NCBI GenBank assembly: GCA_905250025.1
Contig: CAJNOJ010000311.1
Coordinates: forward strand, 1-64,000
DNA length: 64,000 bases
Origin: Adineta ricciae
Taxonomy: Eukaryota > Rotifera > Eurotatoria > Adinetida > Adinetidae
Direction: 5' to 3'
In this document: one piece after another, positions 60,583-64,000 of the stretch
Layout: every line of letters begins with the position of its first letter
Numbering within the stretch: position 1 is the first letter of the stretch
Position numbers and translations under genes: made by a program
Notes under the pieces: generated by a model
What the model saw: the letters and a program-made list of their open reading frames with translations, nothing else
Databases searched by the model: none
Told to the model about the DNA's origin: nothing

Positions 60583-62747
60583 AATCGATGTTTATTGAGA
60601 AGTAATCGATTACTGATCATTTTATAGGTTCTTTATTTCTTGTATATTTATTAAACGTCAGAGGAAAAGTATATTTGTTATGAAAGCATATCCTCCGTTT
60701 TTTTTTTCAGATTTTGGAGTTATTCTTAGGGCGTTAGAAAGTAAAAAGAAGCTCACCTGGATTAGATATTTAATAGCAACAAATGAAAACAAAATATTGA
60801 TTTTGAATACGAAAACCTTTCGCGTCGGGATTAACAGAAGTCAATAAATTATTTAGTCTGTAAGTTGATTTTGAGATGACGTATGTTTTTAATACAAAAG
60901 ATTGATTAACTCGAATTCTCTCGTCATTTTAGTAATATTTAAATCATCTTTGTGTATTTATTTTCTTACTAGTGGTTATTATTTTTGTAACTTGATCAAA
61001 GAAATCATCCATATGTTGATATGTAATGGAAGAAATGGCAGATATTAATATTTTGATGTACTAGACGAGAAAGAAATATCTGATATTATGCGGCAAGATT
61101 CTGAATAAATCTCACACTTTCTTACCAGTAACAAAAGAGAAAATTGTTTGAACTATTTTTGGATAAAAATTGTTTTTGTTTTTTTTTGCATGAAATCGAA
61201 TCTTTTGTTCAGAAGTGAATAACCCTATTATAATAATTCACGATTTTCCATGTGTCGAACAACTTGACATCAAATTAAAAAAGTACTAAAAGCAGATCTA
61301 TATTTAGTCGTTCTATGAGGCGATCTTCCCACTAGATAAAATACCAGACGAGAATGTGACTGTATGCCATTCGTCAAGGACAATGGAAAAAGCTATTCAG
61401 TATAATAGTCTACCGACGATCGATGGACTCATCTACATTTCACGAACATTACAAAAATCAAAATCAATTGTACATCGCGTCGCTTTCAACTAATTTAAAT
61501 ATGAATTCACTTTATATGGATAATATTTTCTTGGTAAATCTTTAAATCACTCGAACTTCACTATCAATCATTTTTGTTTGGTATAGAACTTCAAAGAACT
61601 TATCATTCAAACATTGAATATCGATTGCTATTGCTTTGGATCAGATCCACTAACGCATAAAAGTCACCTAAATCTTTAGTGAATATGAATTTCTTCATGA
61701 TCATGCTCCTTTTTTTTCTAGAAATAAGAGAAGAACAATCGAAGAATGATATGCCTGAACAAATATCGTCAAACCAATCGGTAACATCATCACCATCCAG
61801 TGGTTCTCCAACGAGTCTCAATGAGTCATACGAAGAACAATCTAAGCCATCGACAAAATTCGAATCGTGATAAATCGAATTTTTCGACTTGAACAGAAGA
61901 TCAAAGATGGAACATTTTATACTTTTTTCAATAGCAAATCACTTGATGTGTATGCAAAAAAAACATATATCTGCTTGATATCAGAATGTTTGCTGACTTT
62001 TAACTTGTGCTAAGGCCAAATTGTATCATTCATAAACGCATGAGCAAATTCTTTTCCTATAAATAATACAATCATATCAAAGTTGAAAGTTTCTTTCAAC
62101 TCAAACGATCTTGTGATACCACTCAAGTTATATATGTATGACATTTTGCATTGTTATGTCTTAAATCTTCACTTGAATTGTACGCTAATCAATATAAAAT
62201 ACAACACGAATCTGGAAAAATCACTCTCTTCATTTTCGTATCATATTATTCCATGGCATAATCTTATAAGAGATACACGCGCGAAGTGTCAGGCATATCT
62301 TTCAAATGTGACATATTTATTCTTATTGCTTTATTTTTCATATGATCGCAAAAAAATTTTCAATCAATGAAAAGTTCTGGGCAAGATAAATTAACAAATT
62401 TTCCCTATTTGACTAAACGCTTTTTCTCACCACAATCAGAAATAATCTCCAAGAACGCGTGGAGGTGAAGAATATTTATAGCTTTACAATCATCAATATA
62501 TATATGAGCATCTAAGATCGTTGAAATAAGGGCAGTTGCATAATCTTAATTGCAAATAATCATCGGACAAAAAAGTGTTTCGAAGTACGTTTGAATAGGA
62601 ATTGATTATATATAAAAAGTCTCACATTGTCATCTGATTATTATGTATATGAAGAACAATTTGATTTATTGGCCAAATTCAAATCGTGGTAATCAATCTT
62701 CTCGATTTTATTGAAAAATTTCAAACGTAAATTCACAATGTCTTTTT
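60583..62747. other. Mostly intergenic, with coding-like fragments
   Basis: No complete gene. On the plus strand near 61.3-61.87 kb, two coding-like stretches lie between splice-like sites. One includes VTVCHSSRTMEKAIQYNSLPTIDGLIYISRTL; the other ends in a Ser/Glu-rich SKPSTKFES. They could be the last exons of a lost gene. I could not join them with confidence. Confidence 0.35.
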
Positions 62748-63982
62748 CTATTTACTTTCAATCATTTGAAGAGTATGCCAATGAACATGTGGACGGTTAG
62801 GAGAAGATAATGTATCTGTCCAATGTTGAAACGTTTGTTGATTTTTAACTTGCGTTGAACCGAATTCAACCATTGATAAAGCCTTATTTTGCGAACTCAT
62901 CAGAGTTTTTCGATAGCATATTGTTACACGAACGGACGTTTTATGAAGTAAAAGATATTCCAAATGAAATGAACAGTTATATGTAAATACATTTTTATCA
63001 ACGGGAATGGTTTTTGATTTACGTTTAGCTGTTACCTTTCCATCGACAATCGTGCATATTTTCATTTGAATCAAGTCTAAACAAAATGGCTGGTGAAGAA
63101 AGATAAACTCGAAAAACTTTGGAACCATTTACCTCGATGATGAGAATGACCAACTGGAGCTTTTAGTAACGATTGAATTCCTAGAATTTTAATCACTCCT
63201 ACTTGAAGTAAACATCGTTCATTTTCATAAACTAAGCAAATCAATGCACGAGGCTCATTCTCTGTTAAATTGGCTTGTTGTTGTGTAATCATATCAATTC
63301 GTTCTTCATAGATTTGAATTGATTTAGTGTGTTGCTCGCTTGCTGTCAACCCACCATCCGAATAGTGTCCCGATCGAATCATTAAATTATCATATTGATT
63401 TAAAAGAAGTATTGTATTACCCAATTCAACACGTTTATCATTTTTATGATGTCCAAGTATATGAATCTTCAAATAACTTTGTTCTAACGCATATTGATTC
63501 ACATCGAATTTGAATATTTCATTGATTGGATCTTTCTTTGAAAAGTACTTTTTCGTTTTTCGTTTATCGTCATTTGCACATAGACGGATTTTACAAATAA
63601 ATGATGGAAAACATCGTTCAATCAACGGTTGAACACAATTTAATCGAATTATTTGAAAATACAGCTGACTATCATCAATCGAGTAGTGTAATTTGTAGAT
63701 CAATTCCATACGAAATAACTCAGCTAAAGAATATTCAAATGAAGACGGTGGTATTGATTCATTGTCTTGATCATCGGAATCGGACGAATGTACAACGGAA
63801 GTTAATTCAGAATCAATAGGTTGTAACCGGCGGGTTGATAGTGGTGATGAACGACGATGTACATGTTGAATTTTTGATTTAATCGCATCGAATGATATCG
63901 AAGGAAGCGGATAAGATCGACGTTGACTGGAGCTTGTATATGATGAATCGGATGACAAGTGTCGTTGGCAGCGTTTGGGCAT
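62748..63982 (-). CDS. Synaptotagmin-like protein, gene 2 (may start beyond window)
   Basis: Two exons (63982-63133, 63076-62748) give at least 392 residues. After a Ser/Arg-rich N-terminus, a C2-like domain spans about residues 85-230. A second C2-like half follows, with CTIVDGKVTAKRKSKTIPVDKN and VRVTICYRKT. The C-terminus PNRPHVHWHTL is the synaptotagmin WHxL motif. The acidic calcium loops are not evident, recalling Syt14/16-type members. The first ATG is only 18 bases from the window edge and no TM segment precedes it, so upstream exons are likely outside the window. Confidence 0.75.
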
Positions 63983-64000
63983 ATCGAACGTTTTGTAAGT

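Noticed and set aside
61401-61503. Plus-strand frame starting MDSSTFHEHY
   Set aside because: An alternative frame over the same bases gives a more protein-like reading, and neither can be completed into a gene.

Overview
This window is nuclear DNA from an animal, most probably a bdelloid rotifer. It is AT-rich and compact, with genes on both strands and many short GT-AG introns of about 45-65 bases. The predicted proteins are clearly metazoan: GAPDH, NOA1, an opsin, a nuclear receptor, canopy, a C/EBP-like bZIP protein and synaptotagmin-like proteins. The bdelloid placement is inferred from gene style, paralogue pairs and Helitron content. No marker gene proves it. One undetermined base (34163) shows that this is an assembled scaffold.

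0-8.3 kb: a CDC123/D123-like gene (-), the ten-exon mitochondrial GTPase NOA1 (-), a divergent promoter region, the eight-exon GAPDH gene (+) and a small Cys-rich membrane-anchored protein (-). 8.3-16 kb: two nearly identical intronless opsin-type receptors (-) 4,106 bases apart, with decayed coding remnants beside each. 18.4-26.7 kb: a secreted histidine acid phosphatase (-), a two-PAN-module secreted protein (-), a nuclear receptor (+), a phytanoyl-CoA dioxygenase-like enzyme (+) and an EF-hand protein (-). 27.3-32.2 kb: a 17-exon gene (+) for about 1,332 residues, joining a very long coiled coil to a NUDT9/TRPM2-type ADP-ribose-binding domain with no recognisable Nudix box.

34.7-41 kb: a bZIP gene followed 67 bases later by a canopy gene (-) in an operon-like layout, a single-pass membrane protein (+), a small secreted peptide precursor (-) and a synaptotagmin-like gene (-).

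43.8-60.6 kb is the dynamic part. A two-gene block (four-TM protein plus GPI-anchor-like protein) occurs twice, and each copy has apparently lost a different gene. Between the copies lie two pieces of a synaptotagmin-like pseudogene split by about 9.6 kb of inserted DNA. The inserted DNA holds several repeat families, a Helitron/Pif1-type helicase fragment and an F-box/LRR gene made of nine 141-base exon-intron units. A GC-rich CCCAGGT...ACCTGGG element occurs twice, once inside an open reading frame. The window ends with a second synaptotagmin-like gene (-).

Exon boundaries were assigned by eye from splice sites, reading phase and family similarity. Where a protein length is given with a full exon list, the exon lengths sum to a multiple of three. 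No database search was run, so family names rest on recognised motifs.
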